This document shows positions 8,064 through 14,655 of a DNA stretch of 42,574 bases, piece after piece. A program made the translations under genes and the position numbers. Source of the DNA: an uncultured Muribaculaceae bacterium (GTDB lineage Bacteria > Bacteroidota > Bacteroidia > Bacteroidales > Muribaculaceae); NCBI GenBank assembly GCA_910579845.1, contig CAJTWL010000018.1, forward strand, positions 1-42,574, read 5' to 3'. The notes below the pieces were generated by a model. The model made no database searches and had not been told where the DNA came from. It saw only the letters and a list, made by a program, of their open reading frames with translations. Each line of letters opens with the position of its first letter. Positions within the stretch are counted from its first letter, which is position 1.

Positions 8064-8154
8064 TACCTTTACAGTCGGGTTGATGCAAATCAGCCCACAA
8101 CATTTCTGCATTTATAAACCCCTCCATCGAACTATGGGACAAAAAAATATGACA
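8064..8154 (+). promoter_or_regulatory. Leader of the zinc-ribbon operon (copy 1)
   Basis: TACCTTTA at 8064-8071 resembles a -7 box; the nearest TTTG (8037-8040) is 23 nt away, longer than usual. The predicted start is near 8077, where a hairpin begins: GGGTTG (8077-8082), loop ATGCAAAT, CAGCCC (8091-8096). The hairpin and flanking bases recur before the DJ-1 gene at 12356-12375. Confidence 0.55.
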
Positions 8155-8424
8155 ATGGAAATGAAATTCTGTCAAAGCTGCGGTATGCCGCTAACAAATG
8201 AAATCCTCGGTACGAATGCCGACGGCACACCAAATGAGGATTATTGCATCTACTGCTACAAAGATGGCAAGTTCACGCAGGATATGACTATGGAGCAGAT
8301 GATTGACCACTGTGCACAGTTTACCGACGATATAAACCGTCAGTCGGGTCAGAATCTGACACAGGACCAGGCAAAGGAAATGATGCGCCAATTCTTTCCG
8401 CACCTCAAACGTTGGAAAAACTGA
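8155..8424 (+). CDS. Small zinc-ribbon protein
   Basis: An 89-residue protein beginning MEMKFCQSCGMPL. Two CxxC pairs (Cys6/Cys9 and Cys31/Cys34) form a zinc ribbon of the putative zinc-ribbon family seen in Bacteroidales and Firmicutes; the C-terminal half is helical and ends FFPHLKRWKN. I chose the ATG at 8155 because the matching ATG is conserved in the duplicated leader (12442), while the ATG at 8149 corresponds to GTG there. It heads an operon with YciI, tautomerase and GrpB-GNAT genes (6-nt gap, then overlaps). No function is established for the family. Confidence 0.82.
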   Translation: MEMKFCQSCGMPLTNEILGTNADGTPNEDYCIYCYKDGKFTQDMTMEQMIDHCAQFTDDINRQSGQNLTQDQAKEMMRQFFPHLKRWKN

Positions 8425-8430
8425 GTTAAT

Positions 8431-8721
8431 ATGTTTATTGCAATTCTCACATACAAAAAGCCTTTGAGCGAGGTTGACCGATTCCTTGTCGCTCATCGTG
8501 AATATCTTGCCAAGCACTATGCCACAAGAGATTTTATCGCATCCGGTCCGCAGAATCCGCGTGTCGGTGGTGTGATAATGATGAAAGCCGACAGTCGTGC
8601 CATGATTGATGCCATCATCGCAGAAGACCCATTCCACGTCAACGGCATAGCCGATTATCAGATAGTAGAATTTACTCCGACAATGTTTGCCAACGATTTG
8701 TTAAAATCAACAATTGTGTAA
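8431..8721 (+). CDS. YciI-family protein
   Basis: A 96-residue protein with the YciI (YCII) ferredoxin-like fold pattern: MFIAILTYKKPL, a conserved His in VAHREYLAKHY, an SGPQNPRVGGVIMMKA strand pair, and DPFHVNGIADYQIVEF. The conserved His/Asp pair (H22 and D66) has been suggested as catalytic in the family, but no reaction is known. It starts 6 nt after the zinc-ribbon stop, and its TAA overlaps the ATG of the tautomerase gene (TAATG). A decayed copy of its last codons is at about 13386. Confidence 0.87.
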   Translation: MFIAILTYKKPLSEVDRFLVAHREYLAKHYATRDFIASGPQNPRVGGVIMMKADSRAMIDAIIAEDPFHVNGIADYQIVEFTPTMFANDLLKSTIV

Positions 8722-8921
8722 TGCCCTACATATCAATTGAAAGCGGGGCTTTGACCTCCGAGCAGAAGAAAGAACTTATTGTGCGTCTTACAGCAACCGC
8801 CTCCGAGATAACACATATCCCGGAGCAGTTTTTTACCGTTACCATAAAGGAACTGCCGGATGAAAACTTTGGCATCGGTGGCAAGTCAATAGACGAAATC
8901 AAACGCAACTACAAAGTATGA
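8721..8921 (+). CDS. 4-oxalocrotonate tautomerase-like protein
   Basis: A 66-residue protein starting MPYISIESGALTSEQKKELI. After Met removal, Pro1 would be the catalytic base of the tautomerase superfamily; length and pattern (PEQFFTVTIKELPDENFGIGGKS) fit the 4-OT subgroup, which forms hexamers and isomerises enol/keto compounds. The in vivo substrate is unknown. It overlaps the YciI gene by 1 nt at its start and the GrpB-GNAT gene by 4 nt (ATGA) at its end, so the operon is translationally coupled. A frameshifted duplicate remains at 13386-13560. Confidence 0.9.
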   Translation: MPYISIESGALTSEQKKELIVRLTATASEITHIPEQFFTVTIKELPDENFGIGGKSIDEIKRNYKV

Positions 8922-10453
8922 GGAGACGACTACAGGATATGACCCTGGAAGAACTCTGGAAATTATTTCCGATAGTCCTCACTCCGCATAATCCTCAATG
9001 GTCATTTTGGGCAGAGGAAGAAATGCGGTCGCTGTCATCAATCCTTGCCGGATACAGCCCTATCATCAATCATATTGGCAGCACGGCAATACCAGACATA
9101 CAAGCAAAACCTATAGTAGACATACTTGTAGAGTGTTCTCCTGATGCTGAATGGCGATTGATAAAGGATATCTTGACTCACCACGGCTATATTTGTATGT
9201 CGGAATCTGAAAACCGTCTCAATTTCAATAAAGGTTACACTCCTTCCGGGTATGCCGACAAGGTATTTCATATCCACATACATAGGACCGGTGATAATGA
9301 TGAAATTCTTTTTCGGGATTATCTTTTTAGCCATCCTGATATGGCAACGGAGTACGAGAAACTCAAATTGTCTCTATTGACAAAATATAGGAACAATCGC
9401 GACGCATATACCGACGCAAAAACATATTTCATCAGAAAGGTGATTGCTTTGTCAAAACAGTCGAAAGACAATCTTACAGATACAAATCGACTGTCTTTTC
9501 GCCACTGGCAGGAGGCTGATGCAGAATCTCTTTATAAATATGCTTCCGATACAAGAGTGAGTGAAATGGCTCTATGGTCTCGGCACACATCGGTTGAAAT
9601 GAGTCGACAGGTTATCCGAGATTTCTTCATGCCAAATGAGCACACTTATGCCATGGTTCTGAAAGAAACCGACGAGCCGATAGGCTGCATAGGACTGGTA
9701 CCGGCAGGTGAAGAGCATTTCACTACATTGGCGAATGAACGGGAGGCAGGCTATTGGATTGGCTATTCTTACTGGGGAAAAGGACTGACATCGGAAGCAC
9801 TAAAATCCTTGATTGATTTTTGTGAACATAAGCTCCGGCTCGGCTCTCTGTTGATAACGACCGATGCCGCCAATAAAGCCTCACAGAGGGTAGCTGAGAA
9901 GTGCGGCTTCAAATTTATTGCCGACTACGACTACAACGGAACACCGTCAAAGGCGTTCCGTATGATGTTCCCATCGTTGAAGATAAGAGAAGTAACTGAG
10001 AACAAGCGAAATTTTATGGATTTGTTTCTTATTGGTGACGAATCGGAGGTTATGATAATGAAATATCTTGACCCAGGGAGACTCCATGTCGGTTCTACAA
10101 ATAATGAAGTAGTGGCAGTAATCATGACGGTAGAGAATCCCGATGGTTCGGTTGAAGTGAAGAATCTGGCAGTTGATCCGGCCTACAGATGCAAAGGAAT
10201 TGGCAAGCGTATGCTTGACCATATAGAGAATCTGTACCCGGACAAAAAGATAATTCTCGGAACTGGCGAAACCCCTTCCACCATACGTTTCTATAAATCA
10301 TGCGGATATAAGTATTCCCACCGTATTCCCGACTTTTTCACCGTCAACTACACTCATCCGATTGTCGAGGAAGGTGTCACTCTGTGCGACATGATATATC
10401 TATCCAAAGAACCAAGCATACGTATGTCAAATGACACCGAAAAACATTCTTGA
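8918..10453 (+). CDS. GrpB-GNAT-GNAT triple-domain fusion protein
   Basis: A 511-residue protein with three domains that are usually separate. Residues 14-178 are a GrpB domain (UPF0157, nucleotidyltransferase-like), with HIGSTAIPDIQAKPIVDI at 52-69. Residues 186-352 are a RimJ-type GNAT acetyltransferase, with the acetyl-CoA loop in YWGKGLTSEA (285-294) and an ANKASQRVAEKCGF end motif. Residues 355-500 are a second GNAT domain, with the loop YRCKGIGKRML (423-433) and STIRFYKSCGY. The frame is unbroken and uses the same codon style throughout, so this is a true fusion and not an assembly of neighbouring starts. The start overlaps the tautomerase stop (ATGA). Substrates are unknown; roles in resistance or modification of small amines or proteins are only family-level possibilities. 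Confidence 0.9.
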   Translation: MRRRLQDMTLEELWKLFPIVLTPHNPQWSFWAEEEMRSLSSILAGYSPIINHIGSTAIPDIQAKPIVDILVECSPDAEWRLIKDILTHHGYICMSESENRLNFNKGYTPSGYADKVFHIHIHRTGDNDEILFRDYLFSHPDMATEYEKLKLSLLTKYRNNRDAYTDAKTYFIRKVIALSKQSKDNLTDTNRLSFRHWQEADAESLYKYASDTRVSEMALWSRHTSVEMSRQVIRDFFMPNEHTYAMVLKETDEPIGCIGLVPAGEEHFTTLANEREAGYWIGYSYWGKGLTSEALKSLIDFCEHKLRLGSLLITTDAANKASQRVAEKCGFKFIADYDYNGTPSKAFRMMFPSLKIREVTENKRNFMDLFLIGDESEVMIMKYLDPGRLHVGSTNNEVVAVIMTVENPDGSVEVKNLAVDPAYRCKGIGKRMLDHIENLYPDKKIILGTGETPSTIRFYKSCGYKYSHRIPDFFTVNYTHPIVEEGVTLCDMIYLSKEPSIRMSNDTEKHS

Positions 10454-10598
10454 TATAAGCAGTCGGGAGTTAGACAATAGCTCATGGAGAACACCTCTTC
10501 TGAAAAGAGTGCTGTATTGCCGCGAAGCAGGGCAAGACTCCACCATAAGATACCCAAGAGATTATGCGATTTGCAATTAACAAAAAATTCACCTAATT

Positions 10599-11030
10599 AT
10601 GTCCGGTATGACGAAAGCTAAGAAACTTAGGCTATGCGATTGGATGCTTGCCTTTGCAACGGCATTCATTCTTGCATCCAGCACACAACTTGAAATCACT
10701 GATAGTCGTAATATTATGTGGGTATGGATTCATGTGATTATAGGCAATCTTTTCTTCGCCAATATTGCATGGCATCTTTATCTTCATTTCAGTTGGAAAT
10801 CATGGATTAAAAGATTACGAAAACAAAAATCACAGGTGACGCGCTGGCTTGCCGTTTTCGCACTGCTCACAATAATAAGTGGAATTGTCGCTATCTTCCA
10901 TTGGATTGGCACATACGCACATTCTCCGGTTGGAGGCATACACGGTAAGATTGGTTTTGTATTTCTGATCATTGCTATCTGTCATACAGTAACACGAATT
11001 AAGTTCTTCAAATTTGAAAGAAAATCTTGA
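10599..11030 (+). CDS. Small four-helix membrane protein (DUF4405/cytochrome b-like)
   Basis: A 143-residue protein with four membrane helices (about 13-29, 37-60, 82-103 and 114-133) and histidines near the helix ends (WIHVIIG, AWHLYLHF, IFHWIG, GGIHGKIG, ICHTVTRI). Size and layout match the protein at 1579-2013, though direct identity is low by eye. A DUF4405 or cytochrome b-like heme-binding role is possible. It lies 145 nt after the GrpB-GNAT gene and 147 nt before an esterase, so it may have its own promoter. The start could be the ATG three codons later. Confidence 0.65.
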   Translation: MSGMTKAKKLRLCDWMLAFATAFILASSTQLEITDSRNIMWVWIHVIIGNLFFANIAWHLYLHFSWKSWIKRLRKQKSQVTRWLAVFALLTIISGIVAIFHWIGTYAHSPVGGIHGKIGFVFLIIAICHTVTRIKFFKFERKS

Positions 11031-11177
11031 GAGACCTGACAATGAAAATCATTACCTTCATATTGCATTAAAGATTATAAACAAGAACCCCTCTACATAT
11101 ACTCTTGCCTGACAAAGCCGTGCATGTGGCAGTCTATGTCGTGACTATGCTTATCGCAATATTTGCAAACCTAATTA

Positions 11178-12191
11178 ATGTTGACCGAGAGAATGTGCAA
11201 ATTCAGAAATCTTATCCTTACAGCTGTATTACTCATAATTTCTGTCTGGACAATGAGAGCAAATGACCCATACGACATCTATCGTCATGAGGCGGAATTG
11301 TTTTTGTCCGCTATGCCGAAGAATTTGCAAAGGCGGCAGACAGAAGCCATTCATCGGGCAATCGAGGGTAATAATAGTTTGCTTGAGGAGATAAGGATGT
11401 CGCGAAATCAGCCCACGGAACTGCCATCAGTCGTGACCCGCACACCGGTTCGCGACAACATGGTTTTGTTCCGAGATAGAAGATATGAAAATGATACAAT
11501 TCCATTGCTGCTATATTTTCATGGGGGAGGCTGGGCTATAGGAAGCATAAACAGCTGTTCACGTTTTTGTTCGGAAATGGCGCTTAATGGGGTTGCTGTA
11601 TTGGCTGTAGACTATAGACTCGCTCCCGAACACCCATATCCCGCTGGCTTGTATGATTGTATTTCAGCAGCTGAAATTGCAGTGGACAACCTTGAACGAT
11701 GGAGATGCAATGGCATCGTTGTGGGAGGAGACAGTTCAGGTGGAAACCTTGCGATAGCGACGGCTTTAAGCTTCCCGTCCAATATGTTTGATGGTGTGGT
11801 GGCTTTCTATCCAGTGACTAAAGCATATCCCGATAATTCTCAAAGCTGGCAAAAATACGGACATGGATTCGGGCTTGACAGTGAACTGATGGAAGCTTTC
11901 AATGCAGCCTATACTTCAGATGTATACAATCCAATGGTATCTCCGGCCAGGGCTCCGGATTCTGACTTGAAAAAAATGCCGCCACTGCTTATAATAGCAG
12001 CTGAATGTGACATTCTGAAAGATCAAGGGTATGAATTTGCCAATCATCTTAGGTGTTTAGGCAATAAAATCTGTTATTACATGATACCCAATTCCGTACA
12101 TTTATTCATCACTGTCCCCGGGCAGACAGCATCATTCAATCGTGCTGTTTCAGAGACATCCAGGTTCATTTCGGAAATTTTTATGCGATGA
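11178..12191 (+). CDS. Exported alpha/beta hydrolase (HSL-type esterase)
   Basis: A 337-residue protein with an N-terminal hydrophobic signal (about 10-27, LILTAVLLIISVWTM). The hormone-sensitive-lipase family marks are clear: the oxyanion-hole HGGGW (115-119), a DYRLAPEHPYPA block (145-156) and the nucleophile elbow GDSSG with Ser186. The acid lies in AAECDILKDQG and the His in IPNSVHLF near the C terminus. It should hydrolyse short-chain esters outside the cytoplasm; the substrate is unknown. The start may instead be the ATG at 11193, which places the signal closer to the N terminus. Confidence 0.88.
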   Translation: MLTERMCKFRNLILTAVLLIISVWTMRANDPYDIYRHEAELFLSAMPKNLQRRQTEAIHRAIEGNNSLLEEIRMSRNQPTELPSVVTRTPVRDNMVLFRDRRYENDTIPLLLYFHGGGWAIGSINSCSRFCSEMALNGVAVLAVDYRLAPEHPYPAGLYDCISAAEIAVDNLERWRCNGIVVGGDSSGGNLAIATALSFPSNMFDGVVAFYPVTKAYPDNSQSWQKYGHGFGLDSELMEAFNAAYTSDVYNPMVSPARAPDSDLKKMPPLLIIAAECDILKDQGYEFANHLRCLGNKICYYMIPNSVHLFITVPGQTASFNRAVSETSRFISEIFMR

Positions 12192-12320
12192 ATCACCATA
12201 CACAATATCACCGAATATTCAAATCAATCATACTCCACCCGCTTCCTTGATTTACTCCAAAAAGAAATCATTAAATTTCAACTGTTTTGGCAGAAACTTC
12301 AGCACATGATGCTGAAAATC

Positions 12321-12351
12321 GTTGAAATCCTATAAAATTTGCGTATATTTG
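12321..12351 (+). promoter_or_regulatory. Promoter of the DJ-1 gene
   Basis: GTTG (12321-12324), a 19-nt spacer and TATATTTG (12344-12351) give a good Bacteroidota promoter. The predicted start falls at about 12356, the first base of the duplicated leader hairpin. Confidence 0.65.
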
Positions 12352-12355
12352 TGTC

Positions 12356-12441
12356 GGGTTGGTGCAAATCAATCCATGACATTTTGAGATAAGAACAGGA
12401 ACCTGCTCCATAAAAATATGTAGCAAAGAAAGAAAGTGACA
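12356..12441 (+). promoter_or_regulatory. Duplicated leader (copy 2) before the DJ-1 gene
   Basis: The hairpin GGGTTG (12356-12361), loop GTGCAAAT, CAATCC (12370-12375) corresponds to 8077-8096. The two stems differ at two positions, yet both still pair by exchanging G-C for G-U and G-U for A-U. The block just before the start codon and the first eight codons also match copy 1. Confidence 0.55.
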
Positions 12442-13068
12442 ATGGAAATGAAATTCTGCCAGAGCAACGAAATTCTGTATATTCTCCTTCCGGATTATGC
12501 CGCACATGAGGCGGTGTATCTTTCACAGGCTATCGCCTCCGATGATTTTGCCATGAAGGAAAATCCAAAGTATGTCAATAAGGTGGTCGCCCCCACAATG
12601 GAGCCGGTCAAGTCAATCGGCGGATTTCGTACCGTGCCGGATTATTCGTTTGACACAATGCCGGATGATTATGCGGCATTAGTGTTGATTGGAGGCTTTG
12701 GCTGGACTACGTCTATCGCAGATATGGTTGTACCGATTGTCAAGCAAGCAATAGAAAAAGGCAAGATTGTCGGCGCAATCTGCAATGCCGCATCGTTTCT
12801 GGCAAAACATGGAGTTCTAAATACCGTTAAGCATACCGGCAACGGATTGGAGCAACTGAAACTCTGGGGCGGTGACAATTATACCAATTCCAATGGCTAT
12901 GTACATACCCAAGCAGTCTGCGACAATAATATAGTGACGGCAAACGGCTCGGCAACTCTTGAATTTACAAGAGAGTTGCTCCTGTTGCTTGAAAACGACA
13001 CGCCGGAACGTATTGAAATGTACTATCAGTTCAACAAGCAAGGCTTCTGCAACTTATTTCCGAGATAA
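12442..13068 (+). CDS. DJ-1/PfpI-family protein with a borrowed N-terminus
   Basis: A 208-residue protein of the DJ-1/PfpI (class I glutamine amidotransferase-like) family: EILYILLPDYAAHEAVYL at the start, ALVLIGGFGW in the middle and the nucleophile Cys114 in GAICNAASFLAKHGVL. Such proteins act as glyoxalases, deglycases, chaperones or proteases in different branches; which applies is unknown. The first eight residues (MEMKFCQS) are identical to those of the zinc-ribbon protein at 8155, including much of the DNA before them, and are not part of the family. The native start was evidently replaced by a copy of the zinc-ribbon leader. The TfoX-N gene follows after 3 nt. Confidence 0.88.
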   Translation: MEMKFCQSNEILYILLPDYAAHEAVYLSQAIASDDFAMKENPKYVNKVVAPTMEPVKSIGGFRTVPDYSFDTMPDDYAALVLIGGFGWTTSIADMVVPIVKQAIEKGKIVGAICNAASFLAKHGVLNTVKHTGNGLEQLKLWGGDNYTNSNGYVHTQAVCDNNIVTANGSATLEFTRELLLLLENDTPERIEMYYQFNKQGFCNLFPR

Positions 13069-13071
13069 ATC

Positions 13072-13386
13072 ATGGCTTGCACGAATGAATTTATAGAATT
13101 CCTTTGTGATATTCTCAGACCGCTTGGAGAAGTCCGCAGTAAAAAAATGATGGGCGACTACGTTATTTACGTTAACGAAAAATGCGTTATCACGGCTTGC
13201 GACAATAACGCATATGTCAAGAAGTTACCTTGTATAGCCGATATGATGGCAGACGCGGAGACAGGATCTCCTTATCAGGGAGCAAAGGAGGCTTATATTC
13301 TTGATCTTTCAGACACCCGAAAGGTTTTGAAAGTTATAGAAACTCTTTGGGAACATCTACCTTTCCCAGAATCAAAAAAGAAATGA
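13072..13386 (+). CDS. TfoX N-terminal-domain protein
   Basis: A 104-residue protein with the TfoX/Sxy N-terminal domain only: CTNEFIEFLCDILRPLGEVRSKKMMGDYVIYV near the start, a NAYVKKLPC segment and a SPYQGAKEAYILD strand. Stand-alone TfoX-N proteins of this size are common next to small Bacteroidota stress genes; unlike full TfoX, they lack the C-terminal domain linked to competence. It starts 3 nt after the DJ-1 stop, forming a two-gene operon. The function is unknown. Confidence 0.85.
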   Translation: MACTNEFIEFLCDILRPLGEVRSKKMMGDYVIYVNEKCVITACDNNAYVKKLPCIADMMADAETGSPYQGAKEAYILDLSDTRKVLKVIETLWEHLPFPESKKK

Positions 13387-13560
13387 CTATGTCTGTCAAC
13401 GATTCATTAAAATCAATACTTGTAATGCCGTACATATCAGTAGAAACGAAGTACTGACCTCCGAACAACTTATCATGCGATTGACAACAACAGCCTTCAA
13501 AATAACGCATGTAGCCAACACTTGAAAAGGAACCTGGGGGAAACCATGACAGAGCGGCAA
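13386..13560 (+). pseudogene. Decayed copy of the YciI end and tautomerase gene
   Basis: The DNA matches 8683-8890: the last YciI codons (NDSLKSILV versus NDLLKSTIV), then MPYISVET, then a 2-nt loss giving an early TGA at about 13456, followed by CTGACCTCCGAACAACTTAT and further tautomerase-like sequence with small gaps to about 13515. A shorter match continues to about 13560 with an internal deletion. The stop of the YciI copy has been lost, so its tail runs into the tautomerase start. No protein is likely made. Confidence 0.8.
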
Positions 13561-13618
13561 AGCCTTACGTATTTAATTCATTGACAATTAATAATTTGCA
13601 GGCGGGGGGGTAATTTTG

Positions 13619-13650
13619 TTTGCATTATTGTTATATAATAATTAATTTTG
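13619..13650 (+). promoter_or_regulatory. Promoter of the polysaccharide cluster
   Basis: TTTG (13619-13622), a 20-nt spacer and TAATTTTG (13643-13650) match the Bacteroidota consensus exactly; the start would be near 13655, 44 nt before the first gene. Another TTTG (13595-13598) and TAATTTTG (13611-13618) lie just upstream, only 12 nt apart, with a run of seven G (13604-13610) between them. Confidence 0.75.
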
Positions 13651-13698
13651 CTTGCAATTAATCAAATCTTGCGTCCTAATAATTGAAGGTGGCACAGA

Positions 13699-14640
13699 AT
13701 GTCAGTGACTGGTTCTAATAAATTTGCAATCATAGGCTTAGCCGGGTATATCGCTTCTCGACATTTGGCAGCAATGAAGAATGTCGGTGGCAGCCTGCTG
13801 TATTCCCATGACCTTTCGGACAGCGTAGGCATAGTGGACCGATATTTTCCGGATGCCGGATTCACTGTAAATCCATCCTGCTTCAGAAAAGAACTCGAGA
13901 AAGGTGCTGTAGATTATCTTTCAGTGTGCACGCCTAATTATCTTCATACACCACATTCCATATCAGGGCTTGAATGCGGAGTGGATGTAATCTGCGAGAA
14001 ACCGCTCGCCACCTCCATGAAAGACCTCGAACTTATGGAAATGGCCGAACTCCGTACCGGCAGACAAATCCACCCTATATTGCAGCTCCGTCTGCATCCC
14101 GAGATCATAAGTCTCCGCCATTTTATGGAGAACCGCGCCACCGACACCCTGCCGGACATAGATCTGACCTACGTGACCCCACGGGGAGCATGGTATATGG
14201 AATCATGGAAAGGCGACCCTCAAAGAAGCGGAGGTCTGATTGCCAATATCGGCATACATTTCATTGACATGCTCGGTTGGATATTCGGGAATACCTCTCA
14301 TATAACAATCCATCACTCCTCCCCCGACTGCATCTCCGGTCTTCTTCTGCTCAAAAAGGGAAGAGTCAGATTCTTCCTGAGCATCAACAAGGCTCATATG
14401 CCGCATTCCACAGAGGGCGACACATGGAAAGCATGCCGATGTATGACGGTCGATGGAAATCCTTTTGATTTTTCGGACATATCCGGCGAACTACATTCCC
14501 TCAGCTATGCGCGGATCCTTGAAGGCAAAGGATTCTCAACCCGCGATGCCCGATTGTCAGTCGAGATAATAGAAAAGATACGCTCTGCTGTTCCTCAGGG
14601 CGTAAAAGGTGATTGCCACCCAATGCTGCTGAACATTTGA
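13699..14640 (+). CDS. wbpB: UDP-GlcNAcA 3-dehydrogenase (WbpB/WlbA type)
   Basis: A 313-residue Gfo/Idh/MocA oxidoreductase that should oxidise C3 of UDP-N-acetylglucosaminuronic acid to the 3-keto sugar. The N-terminal Rossmann segment IIGLAGYIASRHLAAMKNVG and DLSDSVGIVDRYFPDAGF are typical of WbpB/WlbA rather than other members. Lys101 in CEKPLA and His187 in NIGIHFIDML are the expected catalytic residues, and YVTPRGAWYMESWKGDP is a strong family block. It is the first gene of a five-gene operon with the matching aminotransferase, acetyltransferase and 6-dehydrogenase. WbpB-type enzymes often recycle NADH with 2-oxoglutarate; whether this one does cannot be seen. Confidence 0.88.
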   Translation: MSVTGSNKFAIIGLAGYIASRHLAAMKNVGGSLLYSHDLSDSVGIVDRYFPDAGFTVNPSCFRKELEKGAVDYLSVCTPNYLHTPHSISGLECGVDVICEKPLATSMKDLELMEMAELRTGRQIHPILQLRLHPEIISLRHFMENRATDTLPDIDLTYVTPRGAWYMESWKGDPQRSGGLIANIGIHFIDMLGWIFGNTSHITIHHSSPDCISGLLLLKKGRVRFFLSINKAHMPHSTEGDTWKACRCMTVDGNPFDFSDISGELHSLSYARILEGKGFSTRDARLSVEIIEKIRSAVPQGVKGDCHPMLLNI

Positions 14641-14655
14641 AAAGGCCTGATCAAG

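Noticed and set aside
10483..10620. Short plus-strand frame of about 45 codons between the GrpB-GNAT fusion and the membrane protein
   Set aside because: It overlaps the start of the next gene, and its product has no recognisable features.
11085..11280. Hydrophobic stretch PDKAVHVAVYVVTMLIA in an open frame before the esterase
   Set aside because: It could be a remnant of a small membrane protein, but it has no start and runs out of frame into the esterase; too weak to call.
13580..13680. Possible invertible promoter flanked by inverted repeats before the polysaccharide cluster
   Set aside because: The AT-rich flanks share CAATTAAT as a direct repeat only; no inverted repeat of useful length was found.
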